From assembly GCA_018343915.1 (NCBI GenBank), contig JABRWF010000007.1, forward strand, positions 2,790,001 to 2,854,000: a stretch of DNA of 64,000 nucleotides, given 5' to 3'. Under the pieces are notes generated by a model. That model saw nothing but the letters and a program-made list of their open reading frames with translations. It did not search any database and had not been told where the DNA came from. The translations under genes and the position numbers were made by a program. Numbering within the stretch: the stretch's first letter is position 1; the number at the start of each line of letters is the position of its first letter. This stretch comes from Agroathelia rolfsii. Taxonomy: Eukaryota > Basidiomycota > Agaricomycetes > Amylocorticiales > Amylocorticiaceae. Shown piece after piece: positions 20,354 to 29,992 of the stretch.

Positions 20354-21335
20354 TGTCAAGAGCATACCAGACTCTTGTCACAAAACTCAACCTAAGCCTA
20401 CATCAACCCCTCAAAGGTACAAGGTAGCTAAGTAACGGCTGTTTTACAACTCCTAAGGCTAGGGATGTGCAGGTGTACACTTCCTTGTGCTGTCACAACT
20501 ATCACGCAAGTTTGAGTCTTTGTGTCACCGAGCTTTACTCCAAGTCTACTAGACTTTCAAGCAAGGTCTACATGCAGAACACAAACTATCTTGTGTATGC
20601 TGTTAGGCGTGCAATGTATCTTAACCATGAAGAACGTAGGGCAATGCCTTTGTTCTCTTAGGTGCACTAAGCACAATGTATTGGTTTTACAGAAGTGCAA
20701 ATGGTCACCCAAAGGGCTGGACCTATCTTATGTGTTCTACCGTAGAGGAGCACTAAGCAACCTCTAAACAACAAGCAGCACAGAGCATGCTTATTACCTC
20801 CTAGCACACAGCAGAGAGGATTTGGTGGAGAGAGAGAGAGAGGGGGGAGACAGGCTCTAATAGCCTATAGAGGTAGTGGGCTCTGAAGACGAAGTTTTTT
20901 ATTATGTTAGCATTTATCTAATACAAAGCACTACTGTGCTTACCTAAAGACAAAGAGAACGAATCTGAGGTTTTCAGGTAGAGGCACTACAGGGTTATAT
21001 ACTAATTCTACCTGGTCTGTGCGCAGTTATATGGTCTGTGCACAGTAATGCTAAGTATGGCATGATATTGCGCCATTATTTGTTATAGTGAGTTTAAAGT
21101 GGTGTTATGATCCAGACCCATGCTCTAGGCTCTGCTTACATAGTATGTCACATGACTAGTGGTCACATGATGGCCAGTCACATGGTCGACTGGTCACATG
21201 ACTTGCTTAGTCATCAGAGTGTACACTTACATAATATACAATATATATACCAAAAAATAGAGAAAAATCAGGAAAAATTCGGAAAAATAATGAAAAATTC
21301 AAAGGAAAATTATAATACATCGAGCAACTCGTAAC
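20354..21335 (-). mobile_element. LTR-D, 3' LTR of D1
   Basis: 982 bp, TGTCAAGAGCATACC (20354) to GAGCAACTCGTAACA (21335). On the minus strand the U3 carries four GTCACATG boxes (21147-21200), then TATATAA and the primer sequence AGATTCGTTCT in its original form. A polypurine tract (GGAGGGGGTAA on the minus strand) follows at 21336-21348. Confidence 0.88.
21147..21200. promoter_or_regulatory. Four GTCACATG boxes in LTR-D U3
   Basis: GTCACATG occurs at 21147, 21162, 21177 and 21193, spaced 15-16 bp, upstream of the minus-strand TATA. CACATG is an E-box-like core, so this may be a bHLH-type enhancer. The same array is kept at about 59927-59980 in the solo LTR-D. Confidence 0.45.
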
Positions 21336-21347
21336 ATTACCCCCTCC

Positions 21348-22022
21348 TTAGGGGTAATCCGCCTTGGGTTGCCATTCTGTCAAGTTATCCCAAATTTGGA
21401 AAGGTAAAAGACCAAAAGTTACTGCACTGATTTTTCTTGGTGCACTTGGGTTGGATTTGTAGAAATCTTTGATAGCATTGTCTGCATGCATATCCGATTC
21501 TCTGACCCAGGTTTGTTCTCCTGGATATCCTTTCCAAGTTACTAGAAATTCCAGTTTTCCACACCACAATCTTGAGTTGAGTACTTCTTCCATCTTGTAC
21601 TCTTCTTCTCCTTCCACTTCTACAGGGGGCAGCGGTTTTTGGTGGCGGTCTGAGGCATGATGAGGCTTTAGTAAATGGACATGAAAGACATTGTGGATCC
21701 TGAGGTTGTTTGGAAGATCTAATTGGTAGTTCAGGTTGTTCAGCTTCTTCTGTACTTTATAGGGTCCAATCCATTTTTGACTTAGTTTTTTGGATGGTCT
21801 GTCAAGTTTCAGATTTTGTGTATTGAGCCAAACTTCCTGTCCTTCCTCAATATCAGGGAACATCTTTTTTCCTTTGTTATATAATTGTTCCATTTGTTCC
21901 CTTGCTATTCCTAACGCTGCCTGGGCCTCTTTTCGCGCCTCCTTGGCATTTTCTATCCAGTTGAAGGCTCCTGGAGTTAGGTCTTGGATATCCTTGGCTT
22001 CCCAATTCGGAATGTAGCCATA
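21348..22022 (-). pseudogene. D1 pol C-terminus: GPY/F module and chromodomain
   Basis: Open on the minus strand from the break at 22022 to a TAA just before the polypurine tract. It has the integrase C-terminal GPY/F module (KWIGPYKVQKKL), then a chromodomain with the full aromatic set (EEYKM, VTWKGYPGE, TWVRES), which in this family is associated with binding methylated histone tails. The next upstream codon of integrase lies at 31525, beyond the LTR-C insertion (TSD CCATA at 22018-22022 and 31520-31524). Confidence 0.85.
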
Positions 22023-22487
22023 TGTCAAGAGCTGCCTTTGCAGCTAGCTCGGGCGGTGCGGCGATGCCCCTAGAGCGCTAACTGCTACAGCTGCTCACTG
22101 CCGGATGGCAGCCCTGTGGGTTCGTGGAGTCGCCTCTTTGATATCTCGGGGCCTGCGGCGATATGGATGGCGCGGCGAGCAGTCAGACGTACGGCAGGTT
22201 GAGCGGGGGGTCCGGCGAGATCAGGCGTAGAGCAAGAGATGTCAAGCCAGAGACAAGGTGCTAGACGAGATACTCGAGGACGCTCGAGTCCACAGGTTGA
22301 CTGCTGACGATGCAGCGGGTGTAGGGCTTGTTTAGGGCCAAACACACTTAATTTTCCAACTACTGTATCTACTACATCAGGTACAGTACATATATACTAA
22401 GTACAGTAGTCGAGAAAATGATAAATAAAGAAATGCATGAAAGACAATAAGAACAATAGGTAATAGCGCGCGCCGCGCGCTCTGGTA

Positions 22488-23585
22488 TGTTAGAATATGT
22501 GATCCATGTGCTGGGTCACATGATTCTGCCTTTATATTTACGGTAGTTTACATTCTTGTTTACTATCCGTTTGACTACGTACAACAATGTACAAGTAGAC
22601 AAGCGGAATACAATTCTTTGTGTCGACCGCTGCTCATCGTCGTCGCTCGTCGTATTTTAACACAAACGGATCTGTGCTGGCAGCACATAAAACTGCCCCT
22701 GGCCCCCGGTATGTAACTACTTGAATTCTGGCCAGGTTATGAGCACGGTCGACCCACCGTGACCGCGAACCGCCCTGCGCTCGTCCTGCCGCCAATGCCC
22801 TGATTGGTGCACCCAACAACCTTACCAGGCCTTGCATAGGCTGTCACGACCCTCCTGAAGTGACTGATGAGGTTTGATTGCGCACGATTGCGCCGCCGTT
22901 GTTGTTTTACCATGCCACCGTGCCCTTACCCCCCCTCTTGCTGGTCTCCCAACTGCCCCACAACTCACCGCATGCAGTTGCGACTGCCCGCCGGCTGCTC
23001 ATATGCCGCTGTACAAAGTCCTGTGATGACTTAAAACTCACTGTTCTGGATACGCAGGACAAACTGCCACCCACCGTCGTTTTTGGTCGCTGTCACGCCG
23101 CGCTATAGTATCTGCCGGCTTTCTGGTGTCCCCGTTGTTATTGCTTGTGCCACAGATCACCGAATACCTGCCGTCGTTGTCGCTTGCGCCACAGGTCGCC
23201 GAATACCTGCCACCGTCATCACCACTATTGTTGCTGCTGTCATTGTATTCTTATGTTGTTCATTGATACTGTGACCTTTTCTGCCGTTCCCTCTCTTGTT
23301 GATCCCCTTCTATTAATTGTGCTCATCCCTTATGTTTATGTACTTGCTTTTATTTGGTGTGCAGGTTTTAGGGGGTGCACTACTGTTGATACACATGGAT
23401 CAAGGGGGTGTGTTAGAATATGTGATCCATGTGCTGGGTCACATGATTCTGCCTTTATATTTACGGTAGTTTACATTCTTGTTTACTATCCGTTTGACTA
23501 CGTACAACAATGTACAAGTAGACAAGCGGAATACAATTCTTTGTGTCGACCGCTGCTCATTGTTGTCACTCGTTGTATTTTAACA
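22488..23585 (+). mobile_element. I1: miniature LTR element with 175-bp LTRs; TSD TGGTA
   Basis: Two direct repeats of 175 bp (22488-22662 and 23411-23585), each TGTTAGAATATG...TTTTAACA and differing at about four transitions, enclose 748 bp. TSD TGGTA at 22483-22487 and 23586-23590. A purine tract AAGGGGGTG precedes the right LTR, so it reads left to right. A short palindrome (TGTGCTG-G-CAGCACA, about 22671-22685) lies just inside the left LTR. No gag, RT or integrase is encoded; the interior holds only short Cys/His/Pro-rich frames. Size and layout fit a TRIM-type non-autonomous element. The TGTTAGAATATG start is reminiscent of Ty1/Copia, but this is unproven. Confidence 0.88.
22663..23410 (+). 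other. I1 interior, no recognisable retroelement gene
   Basis: 748 bp, GC-rich and Cys/Pro-codon-rich in several frames. An imperfect direct repeat CACAG(A/G)TC(A/G)CCGAATACCTGCC occurs near 23150 and 23192. The frame 23145-23591 runs into the 3' LTR and looks like low-complexity translation, not a gene. It could be captured host sequence. Confidence 0.5.
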
Positions 23586-23911
23586 TGGTAGTCGTGCCAC
23601 GCTGTGCACAAAGGCAGGGGTGCATTCCTTCGGAAACATTGGCGGTCTGATCGTCGATCAGAGCGCGATCGTGAGGGAGAACCAAGCGCGATCTTCCCAG
23701 ATAGGAAGGATCTGCTGGTGCGGGCACATGGCGACTTGGGGGTTGACGTCAAGAAGTCTAGTCGGCATGTGGGACGCTCTGATGGACAGAAGCGCATCAA
23801 TGATGGGAAGGAAGCGCGAAGGGCGGCCTTGCACATGGCTCCGGGGAAACGTCGGCGGACACATCGGAAACGCGTCCGATGCACGGGGTACGCGGCGACT
23901 CAGAAGGGAGG

Positions 23912-24922
23912 TGTCAAGGCTTACGCGCTTGACAATACCAAAAGGAACAACCTGCTTGTAAGGCACGCAGGCGGGCTGTAAGGCCGGGTTTTACGTTCAC
24001 TACTAGTTTGGTATGTATATCGAGTGCTCACGTGCTCCCGTTGCTACCAGTCGTAATAGGACAGTTTTGGATTTACTATGCTAGGATTGCGGTCGGTACT
24101 CTAATCCGAAGATTTCCCGTGTGCTCTCTTTGCATCTAATAAATCTTCAAACTGTTTCTTACTCAGGATAGGCGGCTTAGCCCTCCGTGATCAACTAACA
24201 CTCGCTAGGACTTGTTACTGCCTAGGCCTAACTGAATAGGACTTTGTTCACGCACAATTGCCTCTGTGTATTGAGGGCTTTCGTAATCTTACTGCCTTCT
24301 AGTACTAAGGCCTATCTATCTGCTTACTAAGCTGCCCTTGAGGCCTTATACTTAATAAGAAAGAGGGGAGAGAGAGAGAGAGTGGGCTAGGACGAGTGTA
24401 AGCCTGAAGGCGAAAGATATATTAGTAATTGTGTGATAAGTACAAGAGGGGGTGCCCTTACCTAAAGGCGAAAAGGTCAAAGCTAAGGTTCAGGTAAGGG
24501 CTACATGCTTGTATTTATACATAAAACAAAGGGCCCGTGCGCAGCCTTGGTGGTCTGTACGCAGCAGGGTTCGTAAGCGGAAATGACAGTAATGCAGGGG
24601 CAGTGCTTTGTGCCTAAGTCCGATGAGCAACCGATCGGAATGATGAGTCTAGTACTCCTTAGTAATCGCACAGTGATCGGAACGACCCTGGTTCCTGAAT
24701 CTAGACCTTTTGATGAAAAGGAATGATCTAGACTCCGCTTTCCTAATATACCCTTGTCACGAGCACTCCTGTCACGTGGGGCTAACACAGCCAGTCACAC
24801 GCGCGTCAAGATGTCGCCTGCAAGGTATTTTGTCCATATCTCCTTGAATAAAAATCGTAAAAATACAGTAAAAATATGTACATGTTTGTAAAGAAAATGC
24901 GAAAATTGTCCAACTCATAACA
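23912..24922 (-). mobile_element. LTR-A, 3' LTR of A1
   Basis: 1011 bp, TGTCAAGGCTTACG (23912) to ACTCATAACA (24922). It carries the stop codon of pol: the minus strand reads GGGGGTAA then TGTTATGA, with TGA at 24917-24915 within the LTR. Its primer copy is AGCTTTGACCT (one CpG transition from the 5' copy). Confidence 0.95.
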
Positions 24923-27900
24923 TTACCCCCTCCTCTAGGGAGTTACTCCGGAACTTCCCTAGTTCCCATCCTGCAGTTTCCTTCGTATTCGTTTCCGTGA
25001 AATTTTCTATTGGTCTAAAAGGTAATTCCCCAAAGACTGCAGCGTTTAAGCATTTAGGTGCATTGGGGTGCCTCTTGTGGAAATCTCGTATTCTGGATTG
25101 AGCATGTGTCAAATTGTCTGCGGGTTCCCAATTGTCTTCTCCTGGTGCATCTTTCCAGCTGACAAGATATTCGAGCCGCTTAGGCCTTCCTGAGATCCTA
25201 GAATCCTTTATTTTGGCGACCTCCCATTCTTCCTCTCCTTCTACTTCTACAGGTTCGGGAGGAGGTTGGTCTCGATCTGATGGCTTATGACCGGACAGAA
25301 GGGAGACGTGGAAGACATCGTGAATGGACCATGTCCGAGGGATTTTTAGGCGATAAGCGAGGGGACCAATCCTTTCTAAGATTTCGTATGGACCGGCAAA
25401 TTTGGCGGCTAACTTCTTTGTCGGCTGGGAGGTCTTTAGGTTCTCGGTGGATAGCCAAACCTTGTCACCCTTTTGCCACTGGGGTGATTCTCGCACGTGC
25501 TTATCGAAGGATTCTTTCATCTTTTCTGCGGCTAAGTTGAGCACTGCTTGTGCATCAGACTGTGCATCCGCAATGACATGAAGCCAATCTTCTACGGCTG
25601 GTGTTTCGAAAACCCCCGTGAGGGAGAAATCCATTCGTGGGTCAAAACCATAGTTCATCCTGAACGGTGACATCTTGGTGGCCGAATGTTGCCGATTGTT
25701 CAAAGCAAACTCAGCAGAAGGAAGTAATCTTGCCCAGTCATCCTGTCGGTGAGATACAAAGAACCTCAGATACACTTCAAGTTCCTGGTTTACACGTTCA
25801 GATTGGCCATCGGTTTGAGGGTGGTAGGCAGTTGACATGGCCGTGGTGATTCCTAAACGCTTATGTACTTCTTTCATCACCTTGCTTGCAAATTGCGGTC
25901 CTCGGTCGGATGTGATCCGGGACGGTAGACCATGAAGCTTGAAGACGTGTGACCACAGGATTTCTGCTGTTCCAATAGCATTGATTTTCTCAGTTGTAGG
26001 AATGATATGGGTCATCTTTGAGAAACGATCAACTACTACTAGGACACTGTCATAGCCTTGAGAATCCGGGAGCTTAACTATCATGTCCATAGTAATGTGA
26101 TCCCAAGGTCTAGCGGGCGTGGGAAGCGGTTCCAGTGGTCCGAAGGCAGGAAGGCGTGAAGACTTGTTCTGGATGCAGACTTGGCAGGTTTCGACATACT
26201 CATTTACTGCCTTGGTCATCCCTGGCCACCAATAGTTGCGTGACACTAACTCAAGAGTTTTGTGTTGGCCTGGATGCCCGCTGAGCAAACTGTCATGGTA
26301 CATAGAAATGATCTTGGTTCGGATTTCCTTGTCTGCAGGCACATAAACCCTTCCTTGTTGCAGAATGACCCCATTTTCCTGATTCCACTCTTCTAGACCC
26401 CTTTGAAGCTTGACAGGGCCTAGGTCCTTAACCAGCTGAAGCGCTTCTGCAACTTCTGCCTCGGGAGACGCATTTCGGATCCTTTTGAGCAGTTCAGATT
26501 CCCCTTCCATCAAGACGTGACCTCGTCGGGTGGCATTTATCCGAAAGAGCTTTGGATCGAGTAAGACTACATCTTGATTGTCGTCGGCATCCGAAACCTG
26601 AAGGTCTGGTCGTCGGGACAATGCGTCGGCCTTGCCATTTTCTGCACCTTTCTGATAGTGGATCCGGAAATTAAAATCTGCCAGGAATAGGGACCAGCGA
26701 GCCTGGCGACGAGTGAGGTTACGAGCTGTAGTCCAATATTCCAGGTTCTTATGGTCGGTCCAGATCTCAAAAGGTTCGGGTAGGCCTTGGAGAAGGTGAC
26801 GCCAATGATCTAGAGCACGGATAACCCCTAGCATTTCCTTATCCCAGATATCATAATTCCTTTCAGCGTCATTCATGGACTGGGATAAGAAAGCGATTGG
26901 GTGCCAAGCACCAGATTCGTCCTTCTGGCTGAGAACTGCACCAGTGGCATACGAAGAAGCATCTGTTTCGACTCGGGTAGAGGCTTTCTGGTCATAGGAA
27001 CGTAGAACTGGAGCAGTGCTGAAGGCTTTCTTGAGGTTGTCAAAGCTCTCTTGTTCTTCGGAACCCCAGGTCCAATCGACCTTGCCCGTGAGGCGATCCA
27101 GAGGTTTGCAAATCTTTCCAAAATCACGGACGAATCGTCGATAGTAGTTGGCCAAACCTCGGAATTTGCGGACTTCCTTGACGTTCTTGGGAGTGGGCCA
27201 CTCTAGAATCGGTTTGACTTTCTCTGGATCCATGCGGACTTGGCAATGGGAGACAATGAAGCCAAGAATGTTAACCTCGGGTTTCTCTACTTCAAATTTA
27301 TCCAAATTTCCATAAAGGTTATGTTCCCTTAAGATGGAAAGAACTTCCCTGGTAATTTCTCGTAGCTTCTCCTTGGTCTCAGCCCCAATGATGACATCGT
27401 CAATATAAACCCTGACAAATCCTAATTGAACTAAGCGTAAAAGGATATTGTCCATCAGAGCTTGCATGGAAGAAGGGGCATTGCAGAGACCAAAGGGCAT
27501 AACCAAGGGTTCGAAGAGACCTCGTGACGTAATGAAGGCTGCCTTGCGCTCGTCTCCTTCTCTGATCCAAATGTTGTTGAATCCTGCTCGTAGGTCGATT
27601 TTAGTGAACCAATGGAACCTGGTCATGTGTTCGACAATCTCAGAGATCAAGGGGAGAGGATAAGCGTTTTTGACCGTCTGCTCGTTGAGGGCCCGATAGT
27701 CCTGGACTGGGCGGAGCTTCCCATTCTTCTTGGGTACAAAGAACATCGGGGCGGCAAATTCACTTTCAGATTTACGAATATATCCCTTTGCCAGGTTGTC
27801 GTCAATCCATTCATTGAGTGCATCAGTTTCATTGCTGCTGAGGGGGTATACACGCCCTCGTCTGAGCTTGGTTTCATCAAGCAACTCAATCTTATGATCT

Positions 27901-28490
27901 GACGACTTGTGACTAGGTAATCTACTCGCTTCCTCTTCAGAGAAGACATCAGCGAAATCCTCATATCCAGGTGGCATTATAGTGGTGGCTTGTACGACTT
28001 CCCTTTCGGGTAGGAATGTAACCTCAGCAGATTTCCAGTCAATAACGGGGTTCTCGAGTCGTAACCAATCGATGCCAAGAATAACGTCTTCTTGGCCGAT
28101 GTCTACGACGCATAAGGGCAGGTATTTCCTTTCTGATCCTATCATAGTATCAAGAATTGCAACGGATTCAATTTTCCCTATTTGGTTCGCGGAGTTATCT
28201 ATGTTGTACAACGGAATAGGGCGAGGTAATTTTTTTGTAGGTATTTTATGCTTTTCTACGTATCTGTAATTTACAAAGGAAGAGGAAGCGCCGGAATCAA
28301 TCATAGCAAAAGTAGAAAAATTTCTAAAAGGTCCATGGAACATGATAGGAACCTTGAGGTGCTGTCCATTCGCACCTGCAAGGGAAAAATAGGAAGAAGA
28401 AGAAATGGAAATGTTATTACAAGTAGAAAGAGAAGAAAAACGATTCTGAACATATTGGTCAGACTGAATAGCCCTTTCAGCTGACCTCAA
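24915..28490 (-). CDS. pol: A1 Pol polyprotein
   Basis: 1191 codons on the minus strand, uninterrupted. Protease: DSG at residues 65-67 and LGIDWL at 138-143. Reverse transcriptase about 235-430 with YIDD at 362-365. RNase H about 505-630 (TDAS at 509, TDHK at 578). Integrase: zinc-binding H732, H739, C769, C772; catalytic D802, D862 and E898 (35 residues between the last two). GPY/F module from 1032; chromodomain about 1087-1145. It copies element RNA to DNA and inserts it. It has no ATG: the frame opens at a TTG overlapping the gag stop and continues upstream through GGGTTTT, so it is most likely made as Gag-Pol by -1 frameshifting. The chromodomain keeps W1089 and W1112 but has Ala where a third aromatic is usual. 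Ends within the 3' LTR. Confidence 0.95.
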   Translation of the reverse strand: MRSAERAIQSDQYVQNRFSSLSTCNNISISSSSYFSLAGANGQHLKVPIMFHGPFRNFSTFAMIDSGASSSFVNYRYVEKHKIPTKKLPRPIPLYNIDNSANQIGKIESVAILDTMIGSERKYLPLCVVDIGQEDVILGIDWLRLENPVIDWKSAEVTFLPEREVVQATTIMPPGYEDFADVFSEEEASRLPSHKSSDHKIELLDETKLRRGRVYPLSSNETDALNEWIDDNLAKGYIRKSESEFAAPMFFVPKKNGKLRPVQDYRALNEQTVKNAYPLPLISEIVEHMTRFHWFTKIDLRAGFNNIWIREGDERKAAFITSRGLFEPLVMPFGLCNAPSSMQALMDNILLRLVQLGFVRVYIDDVIIGAETKEKLREITREVLSILREHNLYGNLDKFEVEKPEVNILGFIVSHCQVRMDPEKVKPILEWPTPKNVKEVRKFRGLANYYRRFVRDFGKICKPLDRLTGKVDWTWGSEEQESFDNLKKAFSTAPVLRSYDQKASTRVETDASSYATGAVLSQKDESGAWHPIAFLSQSMNDAERNYDIWDKEMLGVIRALDHWRHLLQGLPEPFEIWTDHKNLEYWTTARNLTRRQARWSLFLADFNFRIHYQKGAENGKADALSRRPDLQVSDADDNQDVVLLDPKLFRINATRRGHVLMEGESELLKRIRNASPEAEVAEALQLVKDLGPVKLQRGLEEWNQENGVILQQGRVYVPADKEIRTKIISMYHDSLLSGHPGQHKTLELVSRNYWWPGMTKAVNEYVETCQVCIQNKSSRLPAFGPLEPLPTPARPWDHITMDMIVKLPDSQGYDSVLVVVDRFSKMTHIIPTTEKINAIGTAEILWSHVFKLHGLPSRITSDRGPQFASKVMKEVHKRLGITTAMSTAYHPQTDGQSERVNQELEVYLRFFVSHRQDDWARLLPSAEFALNNRQHSATKMSPFRMNYGFDPRMDFSLTGVFETPAVEDWLHVIADAQSDAQAVLNLAAEKMKESFDKHVRESPQWQKGDKVWLSTENLKTSQPTKKLAAKFAGPYEILERIGPLAYRLKIPRTWSIHDVFHVSLLSGHKPSDRDQPPPEPVEVEGEEEWEVAKIKDSRISGRPKRLEYLVSWKDAPGEDNWEPADNLTHAQSRIRDFHKRHPNAPKCLNAAVFGELPFRPIENFTETNTKETAGWELGKFRSNSLEEGVML
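24923..24936 (-). other. A1 polypurine tract
   Basis: The minus strand reads AGAGGAGGGGGTAA directly before the 3' LTR, the plus-strand primer for second-strand synthesis. GGGGGTAA is shared by A, B, D and H elements. Confidence 0.85.
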
Positions 28491-29992
28491 GAAAAACCCA
28501 TCTGATCTTTAAGCGCAGCGATGGCGGCCGCTTGTTCCTCCATGATCTGCATCACATGATCAGGGACCGTATACGCGGGTGGGCTTGCCAAAGCAGGAGG
28601 CGAAGCAGGGATGGAGGGGGCAACAGGTGGCGCTCCTGGTTGGACAGAGGCAGAGACAAATGCTTGTCCAGCAGGAGCAGATGGGCGAGGCTTGTACCCA
28701 AGGAGAGGGCAACAACGTTTCGGATGACCTAATTGGCCACAGTGGAAGCACTGCGCCTTCGACCAATCCCTGGGTGGGAACGATGGTCTTCCCTGGAATG
28801 AGGGTTGACTAGTGGAAGGCACAGCGACTTGAGCCGCGTTGATCGTGATGGGGTTTGTAGCTGACCCAGCTGCAGGGACCTGAGGTCTCCATGTGTCTTG
28901 CCACAATCCTGCAGAACGTAGTCCTTGTTCGGCACGTAAGGCGGCATCCATTGCCTTTTGCACCGTTTCTAGGTTGGTTTGATCCCAACCACCGAGCACG
29001 TTCCGGATTTTGGGATTTAACCCGTCTAGGAATCGGACTCGCCAATCCTCCTCTGATAAGTCCGTTTGTTGCGCAGTTGACCAAAAGTCCGTGATATAGT
29101 CTTGGGTACTGCGGGCCCCCTGTTTTAATCCCTTGAGCTTGTCGAGGGCCGACCGTTTGTAGTCCCAGGATCCATAAAGCCCACGAAAGGCCTTATAGAA
29201 GTCTTCGAAGATAAAGGGGGGGGCTCCCTTAACCTTCTCTTCTGCTTTGATCTGATCCGACCACTTCTCAGACCACCTCCTCGGACCTCCCTCCAGTAGT
29301 GAGATCAGCAACCTTCCTTTGTCACGATCAGAACTGTACAAGGTGGGATTGAGACCAAGATAGTTCTCAAATCCTAAAATGAAATCCTTGTACTTTTCAC
29401 GGTCACCCGTGAACTTCGAGGGTTCTTTGCCTCTTTCCTTTGTTGAGGCCACTGTGACAACCTGTGGTGCAGGTGTTGGTGCTGGTGCAGGGGTAGGGGC
29501 GGGGCGGTTGGCTATCTCAACCAGCTTGCGCTGGGTTTCCGTCATATGCCTCATCATTTCAGTTGTCTGACGCTGCATTTCCAGCATCTGACCCATGAAT
29601 TGTTCAAAGCCCGAAGACATGGTTGGTGAGGGGGGGCGTGTGACAGCGGGGGTTCGGGTGCGAGGAGTAGGGATGGGTGTACGGATTCTAGGGGTGACGA
29701 CAGGGGTTGGGACACGAGAGCGTGTGCGAGAGGCTATTGGTTCGGGTTCTGGCTCCCGATAATCAGAGGGCGACGGATATACTTCCTCTTCAGGTTCTTC
29801 TTTGTCTTCGTCCTCCTCTTCTTCGGATTCTTCTGGGGTGGCGGGTTTAGGAGGGGACGGGAGTTTAGGCGGCGTGGGAACCTTAGGAGGCTGTGAGAAA
29901 GTGGGTTGTGGAGCGGGGGCGGATACGGAGGGGCGTGCAGAGGTCTTGGCAGCAGGTTGTGCGGGTGCCTTTCCTTTTCTGGATTGGCTCAT
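28487..29992 (-). CDS. gag: A1 Gag
   Basis: 501 codons from ATG at 29992. Residues 1-125 are Pro-rich and acidic (E/D run at about 55-70), 130-165 is a Met/Gln-rich likely coiled coil, 190-345 is the conserved Ty3 capsid-like region (SKFTGDREKYKDFILGFENYL, then FYKAFRGLYGSWD and DFWSTAQQTDL). A CCHC knuckle at C415, C418, H423, C428 is expected to bind the genomic RNA. It ends QMGFS and TGA at 28489-28487. The same start (MSQSRKGKAP) is found in A2 and A3. It forms the particle shell in which reverse transcription takes place. The reading is whole, with no stop or frameshift. Confidence 0.95.
   Translation of the reverse strand: MSQSRKGKAPAQPAAKTSARPSVSAPAPQPTFSQPPKVPTPPKLPSPPKPATPEESEEEEDEDKEEPEEEVYPSPSDYREPEPEPIASRTRSRVPTPVVTPRIRTPIPTPRTRTPAVTRPPSPTMSSGFEQFMGQMLEMQRQTTEMMRHMTETQRKLVEIANRPAPTPAPAPTPAPQVVTVASTKERGKEPSKFTGDREKYKDFILGFENYLGLNPTLYSSDRDKGRLLISLLEGGPRRWSEKWSDQIKAEEKVKGAPPFIFEDFYKAFRGLYGSWDYKRSALDKLKGLKQGARSTQDYITDFWSTAQQTDLSEEDWRVRFLDGLNPKIRNVLGGWDQTNLETVQKAMDAALRAEQGLRSAGLWQDTWRPQVPAAGSATNPITINAAQVAVPSTSQPSFQGRPSFPPRDWSKAQCFHCGQLGHPKRCCPLLGYKPRPSAPAGQAFVSASVQPGAPPVAPSIPASPPALASPPAYTVPDHVMQIMEEQAAAIAALKDQMGFS
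28493..28499 (-). promoter_or_regulatory. Probable -1 ribosomal frameshift site in A1
   Basis: The minus strand reads G GGT TTT in gag frame, two codons before the gag stop (TCT, TGA). Slipping back one base gives TTC TTG AGG TCA, the pol frame. The heptamer fits the X XXY YYZ pattern and recurs at the same place in A2, A3, B1 and D1. Confidence 0.75.

Noticed and set aside
20820..20850. GA/CT-rich microsatellites in many LTRs
   Set aside because: Present at the same position downstream of the primer in most families; simple-sequence tract, no array structure.
20354..21335. Possible separate TGTTATGATCC insertion near 21104 within LTR-D
   Set aside because: The same sequence is continuous in the LTR-D copy at 59870-59900, so it is part of the LTR.
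23145..23591. 148-codon Cys/His-rich frame in I1
   Set aside because: Low-complexity translation running into the 3' LTR and across the TSD, with no homology recognised.
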